The notes under the pieces were generated by a model. It saw nothing but the letters and a program-made list of their open reading frames with translations. It was not told where the DNA came from and made no database searches. Of a stretch of DNA of 64,000 bases, positions 57,199-64,000 are shown one piece after another. The stretch is from Oligoflexus tunisiensis. Lineage in GTDB: Bacteria > Bdellovibrionota_B > Oligoflexia > Oligoflexales > Oligoflexaceae. The DNA lies in assembly GCF_001748245.1 (NCBI RefSeq), contig NZ_BDFO01000001.1:3437208-3501207 (forward strand), written 5' to 3'. The stretch's first letter is position 1. The number at the start of each line of letters is the position of its first letter. The position numbers and the translations under genes were made by a program.

Positions 57199-57498
57199 AT
57201 GAGAGCAGACAAAGTTAAAGTTCCGATGGTGGCATTCAGCAAACAGTACAATCTTAGCCCCCGCGAGCAGGATGTGCTGCAATTGATGATTGCACGCGTA
57301 GTGAACGCCGAGGACATTTCGCAGAAACTTGGCATCAGTCAGAACACGGTTCGGATTCATGTAAAGAATATCAACAGTAAAGTGGGTGCGCGCAGCAAGA
57401 CGGAAATCCTGAGTGCCTTTATTCTGTTCCTCGACAACTATTATGAGCGCGTGATGGGAACGCCGACCACTTCGTTGGTCCAACAGCTTCCTTCCTGA
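57199..57498 (+). CDS. Small LuxR-type HTH regulator
   Basis: 99 aa from ATG 57199 (GAGGTGGG upstream). The GerE/LuxR DNA-binding helix-turn-helix occupies about residues 17-75: LSPREQDVLQLMIARVVNAEDISQKLGISQNTVRIHVKNINSKVG. There is no receiver or ligand domain, so it is a single-domain protein of the GerE type. The C-terminal tail is polar. Target genes unknown; the neighbouring small genes are candidates. Confidence 0.88.
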   Translation: MRADKVKVPMVAFSKQYNLSPREQDVLQLMIARVVNAEDISQKLGISQNTVRIHVKNINSKVGARSKTEILSAFILFLDNYYERVMGTPTTSLVQQLPS

Positions 57499-57740
57499 TT
57501 CCTGGCTTCCAACACACCAACAGGCCGCCTCGCTTTCCATGCAGGTGGTCTTTTTTCTGCGAAAAACGTCCGGGCTGAACGGGTTATTCACCACGGTTAA
57601 CTCGGGGTAAATATCGGCGTAACCGCCTAATGTTGCCAATAAAATAATAGGCATTTGGCCACTCGTCCATGAGTCCCGAAGAGTTAGGTATATCCCAAGA
57701 TAACTGGAGGACATTGGATGGATTAGCCGGAGGACTCGCT

Positions 57741-57890
57741 ATGCTTTGGAAACTTTTGCGCCTGCAGAATCTCGATCGCCTATGGATCCCGTCGTGTGGT
57801 CAGAGTTTTGGCAACAAACTGGACGAGCTGCTCGCGCCTTCCGTGCGTCCTGTCCGGCTCAGGGTTTATCGTAAGGGTCGGTTCCATTGA
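57741..57890 (+). CDS. Possible 49-residue small protein
   Basis: ATG 57741 follows CCGGAGGACTCGCT, a strong Shine-Dalgarno at good spacing. Product: basic, leucine/arginine-rich (MLWKLLRLQNLDRLW) ending RLRVYRKGRFH. An in-frame longer version starts at 57669 without a ribosome site. Sits downstream of the LuxR-type gene, converging on the small gene at 57971. Could be real or chance. Confidence 0.4.
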   Translation: MLWKLLRLQNLDRLWIPSCGQSFGNKLDELLAPSVRPVRLRVYRKGRFH

Positions 57891-57905
57891 GTGCGGAGAA
57901 CCGAT

Positions 57906-57939
57906 AAAAAAAATCGACCGTAGGGAAACTACGGTCGAT
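57906..57939 (-). terminator. Strong Rho-independent terminator
   Basis: Perfect 11-bp stem ATCGACCGTAG/CTACGGTCGAT with a 5-nt loop; on the minus strand it is followed by eight T. It ends a transcript from the right, whose only candidate gene is the small ORF at 57971. Confidence 0.9.
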
Positions 57940-57970
57940 GTTCGGTCGACTAAAAAAAGGCTGGATTCCT

Positions 57971-58093
57971 CTAATTTTTATTAGTTTGTTGCAGACTTCT
58001 TGGTGAGCTTATCTCAGGCAAGTGAATGAGGGAATTGGTAAGAGTCAACCTGAATATCAGAAAAGCACTGTTGTGCATCCGATCCTTGTTCAT
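57971..58093 (-). CDS. Possible 40-residue small protein or sRNA
   Basis: ATG 58093 is preceded by AGAGGTG with 6-nt spacing; 40 codons, then TAG and, about 30 bp on, the strong terminator. The peptide begins MNKDRMHNSAFLIFRLTLTN and ends SLQQTNKN. Alternatively the transcript is a small RNA. Confidence 0.42.
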   Translation of the reverse strand: MNKDRMHNSAFLIFRLTLTNSLIHLPEISSPRSLQQTNKN

Positions 58094-58355
58094 GTGAAAC
58101 ACCTCTAGGTTCGAGTTCCTTGGCAGACACCAAATACCAGCGGCAGATCGCTGCGAAGACTTCCCGTCATCTCAATTTCCAAGATCATCCAGGGTCTTAT
58201 CGGGGCGTAATTTTCTGGTCCAGGATGGGCGGCAGGAGCATTTTGGGGAAAACCCCTGGCTCCACAATCGGACCCAGTGAAAGAATTGGATTTTCGAGTC
58301 CGAGCGGTGCTACTGTCCCCCACCGGATTATGTCCGTAGAGAAAGGATGTTTTGC

Positions 58356-59255
58356 ATGCCTCTTGCGTCGGGTCAGCTGCTGGGAGAAGCAGCTTCCTTG
58401 GCAGCCGCCATGATTTGGGCCTGTTCCTTGTCGCTGTATACCCGCTTCGGCCGGCAGGTGCCCTCGGCCGGTCTCAATCTTTACAAGAATATTGTCGCCC
58501 TGGTCTGCCTGGGGTTCACCGCCGTGGTGATGGGTCTGCAGCTTCCGGATGGTTTGCGGATAGGAGCCTTTGCGCTTTCGGGCTTGATCGGCCTGGCCCT
58601 CGGCGATACGCTTTTCTTTCAGGCCATCAAGTCGATTGGCGTGCAGCGCGCCTCGGTCATTCAATGTCTGGCGCCGCCACTGGCCGCTGTGGTGTCCTGG
58701 TTTCTGTTTGATGAAAACCTCGGTCGCTGGGAATGGATGGGGCTTTTGGTCACCACGGGGGCTTTGGCCTGGCTGATCGGCTCCCGGCGGCAGGGTCCCA
58801 GCGACACAGTGGAATTGGATTGGTCTGGCGTGGCCGCCGCCGTGGGCTCAGCCCTGTGCCAGGCGGCGACGGTGATTATCCTGCGGCAGTCCCTGCAGGG
58901 GGTGGATGTTATCACCGGAACCCTTCTCAGGGTTCTGCCGGCGATTCTGGTGCTTTCTGTGCTGAGTTTTCGGCGGTCGGGCTGGGAGTCCCTACGCCTG
59001 GTCTTCAGCACCACGCGAAATGGCTTGATCTTGTCGCTCGCTGCCTTTATGGGAACCTATCTGGGTTTGCTCCTCATGTCGACCGGGGCCAAATACGCCA
59101 AGGCCGGAGTGACAACCGCCATCAGCAGCACTTACCCAGTCTGGATTTTGCCGATCGCCCATTTTTTACTGGGTGAGCGCGTGAGCTGGAAAAGCGTGGC
59201 CCTTACGCTCTTGGCCGTAGCCGGTATCGCGATTATGATGATCGGGGACTCATAA
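58356..59255 (+). CDS. EamA/DMT-family transporter
   Basis: 299 aa from ATG 58356. Ten predicted transmembrane helices in two EamA repeats (e.g. LALGDTLFFQAIKSIGVQRASVIQ and AGVTTAISSTYPVWILPIAHFLLGERVSWKSVALTLLAVAGI). Inner-membrane metabolite exporter/importer, substrate unknown. deoC starts 11 bp after the stop. Confidence 0.9.
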   Translation: MPLASGQLLGEAASLAAAMIWACSLSLYTRFGRQVPSAGLNLYKNIVALVCLGFTAVVMGLQLPDGLRIGAFALSGLIGLALGDTLFFQAIKSIGVQRASVIQCLAPPLAAVVSWFLFDENLGRWEWMGLLVTTGALAWLIGSRRQGPSDTVELDWSGVAAAVGSALCQAATVIILRQSLQGVDVITGTLLRVLPAILVLSVLSFRRSGWESLRLVFSTTRNGLILSLAAFMGTYLGLLLMSTGAKYAKAGVTTAISSTYPVWILPIAHFLLGERVSWKSVALTLLAVAGIAIMMIGDS

Positions 59256-59266
59256 AGGAGACTGAC

Positions 59267-59971
59267 ATGTCCACAGAACCCATCACAATTGGACCTCATG
59301 GCAGCTGGGATGCAAGCCTTGCCGCAAAGATTGATCATACGCTTCTGCGCGCTGACGCGCAGCCCGCGGAAATTGAAAAGCTCTGTGATGAGGCCAAGGC
59401 CTATCACTTCGCAGCGGTTTGTGTGAACCCCTGGTTTCTTCCCTTGGCCCGGGAGCGGCTGCAGGGGAGTACGGTGGCGCTGTGCACGGTCATCGGCTTT
59501 CCTTTGGGTGCGAACACGACCGAGGTTAAAGTGTTTGAAGCGGAAAAGGCCTATGCCGCCGGCGCCGTGGAACTCGATGTGGTCCTGAATACGGGAGCCA
59601 TGAAAGCCGGTGATACCGCTTATGTCGCCCGCGAACTCACAGCCTTGCGCCGTGCGGTGCCCAAGGCCCTCTATAAGTTGATCCTGGAAACGTGCAACCT
59701 CAATCATGACGAGATCGCGCACGCCTGCCGGCTCGCTGCTGATGCCGGTTTTGAATATGTGAAAACCTCGACCGGCTTTGGCAGTCACGGAGCGACGGTG
59801 GAACACGTGGCTCTGATGCGTGAGTCGATCAAAGCGGAGATGCATGTGAAAGCATCCGGTGGGATCAAGGACCGGAGCAAGGCCCTGGAGCTGGTGGTTG
59901 CAGGGGCTTCACGCATCGGCAGCAGTCAGTCGACGGCCCTGGTGCGTCTCGAAAATCCCCACGTTCTATAG
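59267..59971 (+). CDS. deoC: Deoxyribose-phosphate aldolase
   Basis: 234 aa TIM-barrel aldolase. Schiff-base K166 in EYVKTSTGFG; conserved D103 region (ELDVVLNTG) and the K195/GGI motif (VKASGGIKD). Splits 2-deoxyribose 5-phosphate into glyceraldehyde 3-phosphate and acetaldehyde in deoxynucleoside catabolism. Probably co-transcribed with the DMT transporter. A 123-bp MITE-like repeat begins at the stop codon. Confidence 0.95.
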   Translation: MSTEPITIGPHGSWDASLAAKIDHTLLRADAQPAEIEKLCDEAKAYHFAAVCVNPWFLPLARERLQGSTVALCTVIGFPLGANTTEVKVFEAEKAYAAGAVELDVVLNTGAMKAGDTAYVARELTALRRAVPKALYKLILETCNLNHDEIAHACRLAADAGFEYVKTSTGFGSHGATVEHVALMRESIKAEMHVKASGGIKDRSKALELVVAGASRIGSSQSTALVRLENPHVL

Positions 59972-60093
59972 AGGGCGTTGAAAACGCCCCTCATTCTGCG
60001 TTGCCGGGTCGGCTCCGCTCCTCATGTACCAGCGTGTACACTCCGGTGCTCGCCTCTCCTGCGCCTTGCCTGAGAGGCCTTTTCAACACCCTC
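59971..60093. mobile_element. MITE/REP-like 123-bp element
   Basis: Ends are imperfect 22-bp inverted repeats (GAGGGCGTTGAAAACGCCCCTC and, reversed, GAGGGTGTTGAAAAGGCCTCTC). The middle holds GGCAACGCAGAAT-, GAGGAGCGGAGCCG- and GTACATGAG-type segments on the minus strand, as in short repeats common between proteobacterial genes. The left arm is itself a hairpin, which may terminate deoC transcription. Confidence 0.65.
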
Positions 60094-60098
60094 CAGGA

Positions 60099-61754
60099 TC
60101 ACGCGCTTTGCAGATCAGGCGGGCTTTCCAGCTCGCCGAGGATTTCCTCATCCGAGGGCGTGCTGCGCTTGGTATTATGAATCGGCAGCATCAGCGTAAA
60201 GGTCGCACCCTGACCTGAGCCTTCGCTGGTACAGGTGAGAGTGCCGCCGAGAATTTTCGCATCGATCGAACAGCTATGCAGCCCGAATCCATGGCCGGAT
60301 TTTTTGGTGGTATAGCCATAGCGGAACATGGAATTCATCTGCTCGGCGCTAATGCCGACGCCATTATCCGTCACAACCGCCACGACCTGGTCCCCTTCGC
60401 GATAGACACTGAGAGTCAGACGACGCTCGTCCTGATTCTGATGCATCGCCTGGATCGCATTGCCGATGAGATTGGTCAGAATCTGCAAAACCTTGTGACG
60501 GTCGCTTGAAAGCGTGACGCTCGGTTGATAATCCTTTGTCACCTTCACGTGATACTTGTCGATTTCATAGGACTGCAGGGCCAGCACGTCATCCACACAA
60601 TCCGCCAACAGAAGGTTTTCCACAGTCCCGGTGAACTTCGCATGGGACTGCTGCTTGGAAATGAGCTGCGACACCGTGCTGAGATCCTTGCGCAGAAGGG
60701 TGATACTGCGTTTGTGGGCTTCATGCTGGTCGTTCCATTCCTGGCTGATGACCTCAAGGAAGGGGAGGACCTTGCGACCTCGATCGTCCCGTGTAAGGAA
60801 CTCACCGAGACGGGGCTCCTGCTCCTTGAGCAGCCGGATCAGGTCCTGCAGATGCCCGATCGGCGTTTCATTCTGAAAGGAGTGGTGAAGGTTCTGGACC
60901 TTGACGTTGGCACCGGTCAGGGCATTGCCGATATTGTGCAGCACACCGATCGCCACTTCCGCCATGCCCGCTTTCCGGGAGGAATCGACCAGGTTTTTGG
61001 TTGTCTGAATGAGTTTTTCCGTCCGCTCCTGGACCAGCTTTTCGAGGTTGGTCTTGTATTTTTCCAGTTCCGCCTCGGCTTCCAGAATGGTTTGAAAGTC
61101 CTTTTGAATGTTCCGCTGCATGGTGTCGATCGCGCGATACACACGGCCGACCTCGTGTTCCTCCTGCAGGCGTTTGGGATCGATCGTATTGCTGAGCGAG
61201 TTCATCTGGATCTTCGAAGCATAGTCCGAAAGTTCGATCAGAGGCCGCGTGACCTTGAACTGGAAAATGAGAATGATGATCCCGCTGATCAGCATGATGA
61301 GCAGAAAGTTGGCCAGCAGAATGGATTTCGCACGTCGCCAAAGGTTGCCGACGATCAGCGCCTTTTCCGCCTCGATGACCAGCTCGCCGATGACTTCATG
61401 GGCGGCCGCCGGGGACGTGATATCGGTTCTCTGCGTGATCGGGATTTGCGGTCTTTTTCCCTCGCTCATTATCAGACCATCATCACTGGAAATGGCTGCG
61501 TAGCTGACGTAAGGCAGGGTTTTGAGACCAAGGAGGATGGAACGGAGCTGGTCCTGATCATAGGTCCAGAGACTGCGGCTGACGACGCTCAGAACGGAGG
61601 CCTCCAGCGCCTCGATCTGGTTGTGCACCTGCTCGATCTCTTCATTATAGTCATAGATCAATTGGAAGGCGGAGAGCGCGATCACCACAAGAAGGGAAAT
61701 CGTGAACACGGCCAGCGAAGCCCGAGCTGCCAGGGATGTGGTTCGAAAATGCAT
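60099..61754 (-). CDS. Membrane sensor histidine kinase
   Basis: 551 aa. Two transmembrane helices (about 11-33 and 146-166) flank a periplasmic sensor of 110 residues; HAMP-like linker (about 168-220), long coiled coil, then histidine box with H273 (VAIGVLHNIGNALTGANVK) and HATPase (N box LTNLIGNAIQAMHQN, G1 TDNGVGI, G2 GHGFGLHS). The H-box LHNIGN belongs to kinases with PAS/HAMP-driven complexes; no partner receiver nearby. Confidence 0.92.
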   Translation of the reverse strand: MHFRTTSLAARASLAVFTISLLVVIALSAFQLIYDYNEEIEQVHNQIEALEASVLSVVSRSLWTYDQDQLRSILLGLKTLPYVSYAAISSDDGLIMSEGKRPQIPITQRTDITSPAAAHEVIGELVIEAEKALIVGNLWRRAKSILLANFLLIMLISGIIILIFQFKVTRPLIELSDYASKIQMNSLSNTIDPKRLQEEHEVGRVYRAIDTMQRNIQKDFQTILEAEAELEKYKTNLEKLVQERTEKLIQTTKNLVDSSRKAGMAEVAIGVLHNIGNALTGANVKVQNLHHSFQNETPIGHLQDLIRLLKEQEPRLGEFLTRDDRGRKVLPFLEVISQEWNDQHEAHKRSITLLRKDLSTVSQLISKQQSHAKFTGTVENLLLADCVDDVLALQSYEIDKYHVKVTKDYQPSVTLSSDRHKVLQILTNLIGNAIQAMHQNQDERRLTLSVYREGDQVVAVVTDNGVGISAEQMNSMFRYGYTTKKSGHGFGLHSCSIDAKILGGTLTCTSEGSGQGATFTLMLPIHNTKRSTPSDEEILGELESPPDLQSA

Positions 61755-61892
61755 CAGCCATGCCCTTCCTCTGCTGTCCTCTCTTCGGGCGAATCCGAAG
61801 AATGCTTTATGGTTCCAGCAGGGTAGGCTGCCTGCAGAAATTTGGGATTTGGGTGAATTCCCGGGAAGAACGGGGCAGGATTCAGGAGGTGC

Positions 61893-61923
61893 GTGTTCTC
61901 CTGGAGTGCGGCCAGGAGAACAC
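61893..61923 (-). terminator. Hairpin after the HmuY-like gene
   Basis: Perfect 12-bp stem GTGTTCTCCTGG/CCAGGAGAACAC with a 7-nt loop, 8 bp past the stop on the minus strand. No T run follows, so termination or mRNA-end protection is likely but not certain. Confidence 0.6.
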
Positions 61924-61931
61924 TTGAACGC

Positions 61932-63563
61932 TCAAAGTTGACTGACTTTCACGGAATAGACTCCGCTCGCATAACTCAGAATCTGAAGCTTCACGCACTC
62001 CGTTCCATCCGAGAGCAGATAGAGGAGCTGCTTGGAGTTCAGAGTATGGGTCGTCATATCATAATCGTACCAGGCATTCAGAACCGCGTTTCCAGAATAG
62101 GGCTGGGAACCCGGAGCGCCGGAAGCGGGCAGCATTTCGTCATAGGTGAAGGTGAGATTTTCACAGCTGCTGACTGCGGCAAAGTCGGTGGAGCCGGAAT
62201 TGTGGACACCCACACCTCGGGTTCCGCTGGTGCCGGAGTTGGTTTGAAATTGGGTGCGTTTCACAGCGAGGAGCCAGGACTGATCGCTGGTGGTGGTGAC
62301 GAGCTGACCCTGATCGAGTTTCAAATAAACCGTGTCCGTGCTTGAGGACGCGTCGATGGTTTGCTCGATGATTTCAGGCTCGGGAGCCCGGGGAATTTCC
62401 AAGGTATCGGCCAGGACCTGGTAAACGCCGGAGCTGTAGGACACGATTTGAAACTTAATGCAAACAGTGCCGTCGGTGATAAGATACACCAGTTTTTTCG
62501 AGGACACGACATGCGTGGTGGGATCATAGTTATACCAGCTGTTCAAGAGAGCATTGCCGGAGTATGGCTGAGAACCGGGAGCACCGGACGCAGGCAGCAT
62601 TTCATCATAGGTCAGCGTTCCGATCTGGCATTCGGTGACACTGTTGTAGTCCGTGGTATCAAGGTTCATCACACCGAAGTTCAAGGTGCCGCTCGTGCCG
62701 GAGTTGGTTTGAAATTGAGTGCGTTTGACCGCAAAGAGCCAGCTTTGATCGCTGGTGGTTGCGGCAAGCTTCCCTTCCTCCAGTTTCAGATAGACCGAAG
62801 CTGTGCTGGATGAGGCGTCAATGGTTTGTTCTGCAGTTGGCTCAGGTGTTGGAGTGGGTGTCGGCGTTGGCGTTGGTGTCGGGGTTGGTGTCGGCGTGGG
62901 CGTAGGTGTGGGTTCAGGCTCTGGAGTGGGCCCACTGAGCAGTTTGGCCAATACCTTATAACGACCGGATTCATAGGAAACGATCTGAAATTTTGCGCAG
63001 GTCGTGCCGTCGCTGATGAGGTAAACGAGCTGCTTCGAGGAAACCACATGCGTGGTGGCATCATAATTGTACCAGCTGTTCAGCAGCGCATTGCCGGAAT
63101 AGGGCTGAGAACCGGGTGCACCGGAAGCCGGGAGCATCTCATCGTAGGTCAGCGTTCCGGCCTGACAGGCGGTAACGCTCGCATAGTCCGCGGTGTCGAG
63201 ACTCATGACCCCAACGTTCAAGTTGCCACTGGTGCCGGAGTTGGTTTGAAATTGAGTGCGTTTGACAGAAAAAAGCCAGGCCTGATCATTCGTGGTCTTG
63301 ACCAGGGTATCATTCTCCAGCTTGAGGTAGACTGACTCCGTGCTGGAACTCGCATCCAATTCAATCAGGGCTTCCTGATTTTCCTCGCCAGGCTTCGACT
63401 CGGGTTCCGGTGTCTCCGTTGCTGGCTTGACCGGTTGGGGGTTTTCCTCCTCCACCACGGCCTGATCCTGCGTGGCGGTATCCGAGGAGGGATCCTCCGC
63501 GTTGGTCCGGTCGCCGTCGCATCCTAGAAAAAGTGTCAATAATAATAACGGTATAAGTCTCAT
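61932..63563 (-). CDS. Lipoprotein with three HmuY-like haem-binding domains
   Basis: 543 aa from ATG 63563. Lipobox FLGC (Cys15), an acidic/proline-rich linker to residue 70, and three HmuY-like domains of about 135-140 residues (about 71-211, 250-388, 405-543). Each has KRTQFQTNSGTSG, YDEMLPASGAPGSQPYSGN, WYNYDxTTHVVSSK and a YLIxDGTxCxKFQIVSY end. Domains 1 and 2 are joined by (PT)n with some dozen repeats. HmuY proteins bind haem outside the cell; three tandem copies are unusual. A Fur box lies just upstream and hmuS follows on the same strand upstream, so the gene belongs to iron-starvation haem uptake. Confidence 0.85.
   Translation of the reverse strand: MRLIPLLLLTLFLGCDGDRTNAEDPSSDTATQDQAVVEEENPQPVKPATETPEPESKPGEENQEALIELDASSSTESVYLKLENDTLVKTTNDQAWLFSVKRTQFQTNSGTSGNLNVGVMSLDTADYASVTACQAGTLTYDEMLPASGAPGSQPYSGNALLNSWYNYDATTHVVSSKQLVYLISDGTTCAKFQIVSYESGRYKVLAKLLSGPTPEPEPTPTPTPTPTPTPTPTPTPTPTPEPTAEQTIDASSSTASVYLKLEEGKLAATTSDQSWLFAVKRTQFQTNSGTSGTLNFGVMNLDTTDYNSVTECQIGTLTYDEMLPASGAPGSQPYSGNALLNSWYNYDPTTHVVSSKKLVYLITDGTVCIKFQIVSYSSGVYQVLADTLEIPRAPEPEIIEQTIDASSSTDTVYLKLDQGQLVTTTSDQSWLLAVKRTQFQTNSGTSGTRGVGVHNSGSTDFAAVSSCENLTFTYDEMLPASGAPGSQPYSGNAVLNAWYDYDMTTHTLNSKQLLYLLSDGTECVKLQILSYASGVYSVKVSQL
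62845..62920. repeat. Pro-Thr microsatellite in the HmuY-like gene
   Basis: About a dozen hexanucleotide units (GGTGTC/GGCGTT/GGTGTG variants on the plus strand) encode a (Pro-Thr)n linker between HmuY domains 1 and 2. Variation in copy number keeps the frame, so it could lengthen or shorten the linker. Confidence 0.85.
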
Positions 63564-63583
63564 TTGAATCCTCAAAGAAGAAT

Positions 63584-63608
63584 GATAATGACAATCGTTA
63601 TCATTATC
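63584..63608 (-). promoter_or_regulatory. Fur box upstream of the HmuY-like gene
   Basis: 25-bp imperfect palindrome GATAATG...CATTATC with AATGATAA/TTATCATT halves, matching the Fur consensus, 21 bp before the ATG at 63563. It should repress the gene when iron is sufficient. Confidence 0.9.
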
Positions 63609-63649
63609 GGAGCATTCTGTCAAAAACTTTAGGCCTCGGAATAAGAACT

Positions 63650-63677
63650 GGGTGATCCCGAGTGTTCGGGATCACCC
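63650..63677 (-). terminator. Hairpin after hmuS
   Basis: Perfect 11-bp stem GGGTGATCCCG/CGGGATCACCC with a 6-nt loop, 31 bp past the hmuS stop on the minus strand. It is not followed by a clear T run. Confidence 0.65.
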
Positions 63678-63708
63678 ACACGATCGCAACAAAAGACTCA
63701 GACGGAGA

Positions 63709-64000
63709 TCAGGACAAGCGCAAGGAGGCGAGCAGCTGGCCCCATCCGGGTGCCTGCTGGCTGTCGTCCTTGCGGTATCCGAACAGGCTCAGGATAAGTT
63801 CACCTTGAGCACTGAAAACCTCGAGACTGCTGACAAGACCATAGCGCGTGGGCTTGTGGACGATGAAGACACGATCAATGCCGCGCTCATCGACATGAAG
63901 ATTGAACGTGGGATCAAGAACATTCATCCAATCCCCCATCCGTTTCGTATTCTTTACCGGGCCGCTATAGATCTGGATCATACCAGGATTGCCGACAAAG
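63709..64000 (-). CDS. hmuS: HmuS/HemS-type haem-handling protein, C-terminal part
   Basis: 97 codons seen; the rest lies beyond the window. Visible sequence: GNPGMIQIYSGPV, WMNVLDPTFNLHVDE, VHKPTRYGLVSSLEVFSAQGELILSLFGYRKDD, which is the conserved C-terminal repeat of HemS/HmuS/ChuS. These cytosolic proteins bind haem from the importer and release or degrade it for iron. It sits immediately upstream of the HmuY-like gene on the same strand, fitting a haem-uptake locus. Confidence 0.9.
   Translation of the reverse strand, partial: FVGNPGMIQIYSGPVKNTKRMGDWMNVLDPTFNLHVDERGIDRVFIVHKPTRYGLVSSLEVFSAQGELILSLFGYRKDDSQQAPGWGQLLASLRLS

Noticed and set aside
57172..57714. 180-codon minus-strand frame over the LuxR-type gene
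   Set aside because: Mirror frame of a clear GerE-type domain; no start signal or family match.

Overview
The window reads as chromosomal DNA of a large-genome, free-living Gram-negative bacterium. Many products carry lipoprotein or Sec signal peptides, FadL-like and HmuY-like outer-membrane proteins are present, and several sensors have the 7TMR-DISM architecture. That combination, together with a fatty-acid cis/trans isomerase, pectinacetylesterase-like and trypsin-like exoproteins and MoxR/VWA pairs, fits the Bdellovibrionota/Oligoflexia or a related deltaproteobacteria-like lineage. This placement is an inference from gene content, not a phylogenetic result. No rRNA, tRNA, CRISPR array, complete insertion sequence or prophage was recognised.

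Layout. 1-1.9 kb: the 5' part of a 7TMR-DISM sensor and a four-CxxC membrane protein. 2.0-7.65 kb: a visibly more AT-rich accessory stretch with a probable polymorphic toxin and DUF4279 immunity pair, a lipoprotein, a two-gene unit of unknown function and two spacers of about 400 bp. 7.8-12.6 kb: a class V aminotransferase, a lipoprotein metalloprotease and a B12-binding radical SAM enzyme. 12.6-22.6 kb: an all-minus block in which a 7TMR/HPt/CheA-like kinase overlaps a kinase-less 7TMR protein, a leucine-rich-repeat lipoprotein overlaps a small lipoprotein, and a haem-binding fatty-acid cis/trans isomerase follows. 22.6-25.4 kb: copper efflux (CueR-like regulator, textbook operator, CopA), with a 35-bp minisatellite overrunning the copA 3' end. 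25.6-33.9 kb: FadL, aldo/keto reductase, MnmC-like methyltransferase, MaoC-like hotdog protein, Asd-type sugar dehydrogenase, and an overlapping ArsC/YchJ/YkgJ-like operon.

34-48.9 kb: MoxR ATPase plus VWA protein, a Fur-family regulator, a pectinacetylesterase-like protein, a PilZ-type response regulator, a DegT aminotransferase, a VWA lipoprotein, a TPR protein with degenerate receiver domains, small lipoproteins and a zinc alcohol dehydrogenase. 49-57 kb: secreted trypsin-like protease, RoxA-like oxygenase, HAD phosphatase, then a compact minus-strand cluster of two barrel-like proteins, a gluzincin-type lipoprotein protease and an AlkB-like di-iron enzyme. 57-64 kb: LuxR-type regulator, two small convergent genes around a strong terminator, DMT exporter plus DeoC, a sensor kinase, and a Fur-box-controlled haem locus with a lipoprotein carrying three HmuY-like domains and the 3' end of hmuS.

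Themes. Envelope sensing (four membrane sensors, two orphan-receiver-type proteins), metal handling (CueR/CopA, Fur, HmuY/HmuS), lipid handling (FadL, CTI, MaoC, AlkB-like) and secreted proteolysis dominate. A recurring structural feature is short tandem or palindromic repeats lying right after stop codons (copA, HAD phosphatase, PilZ regulator, VWA gene, deoC and others).
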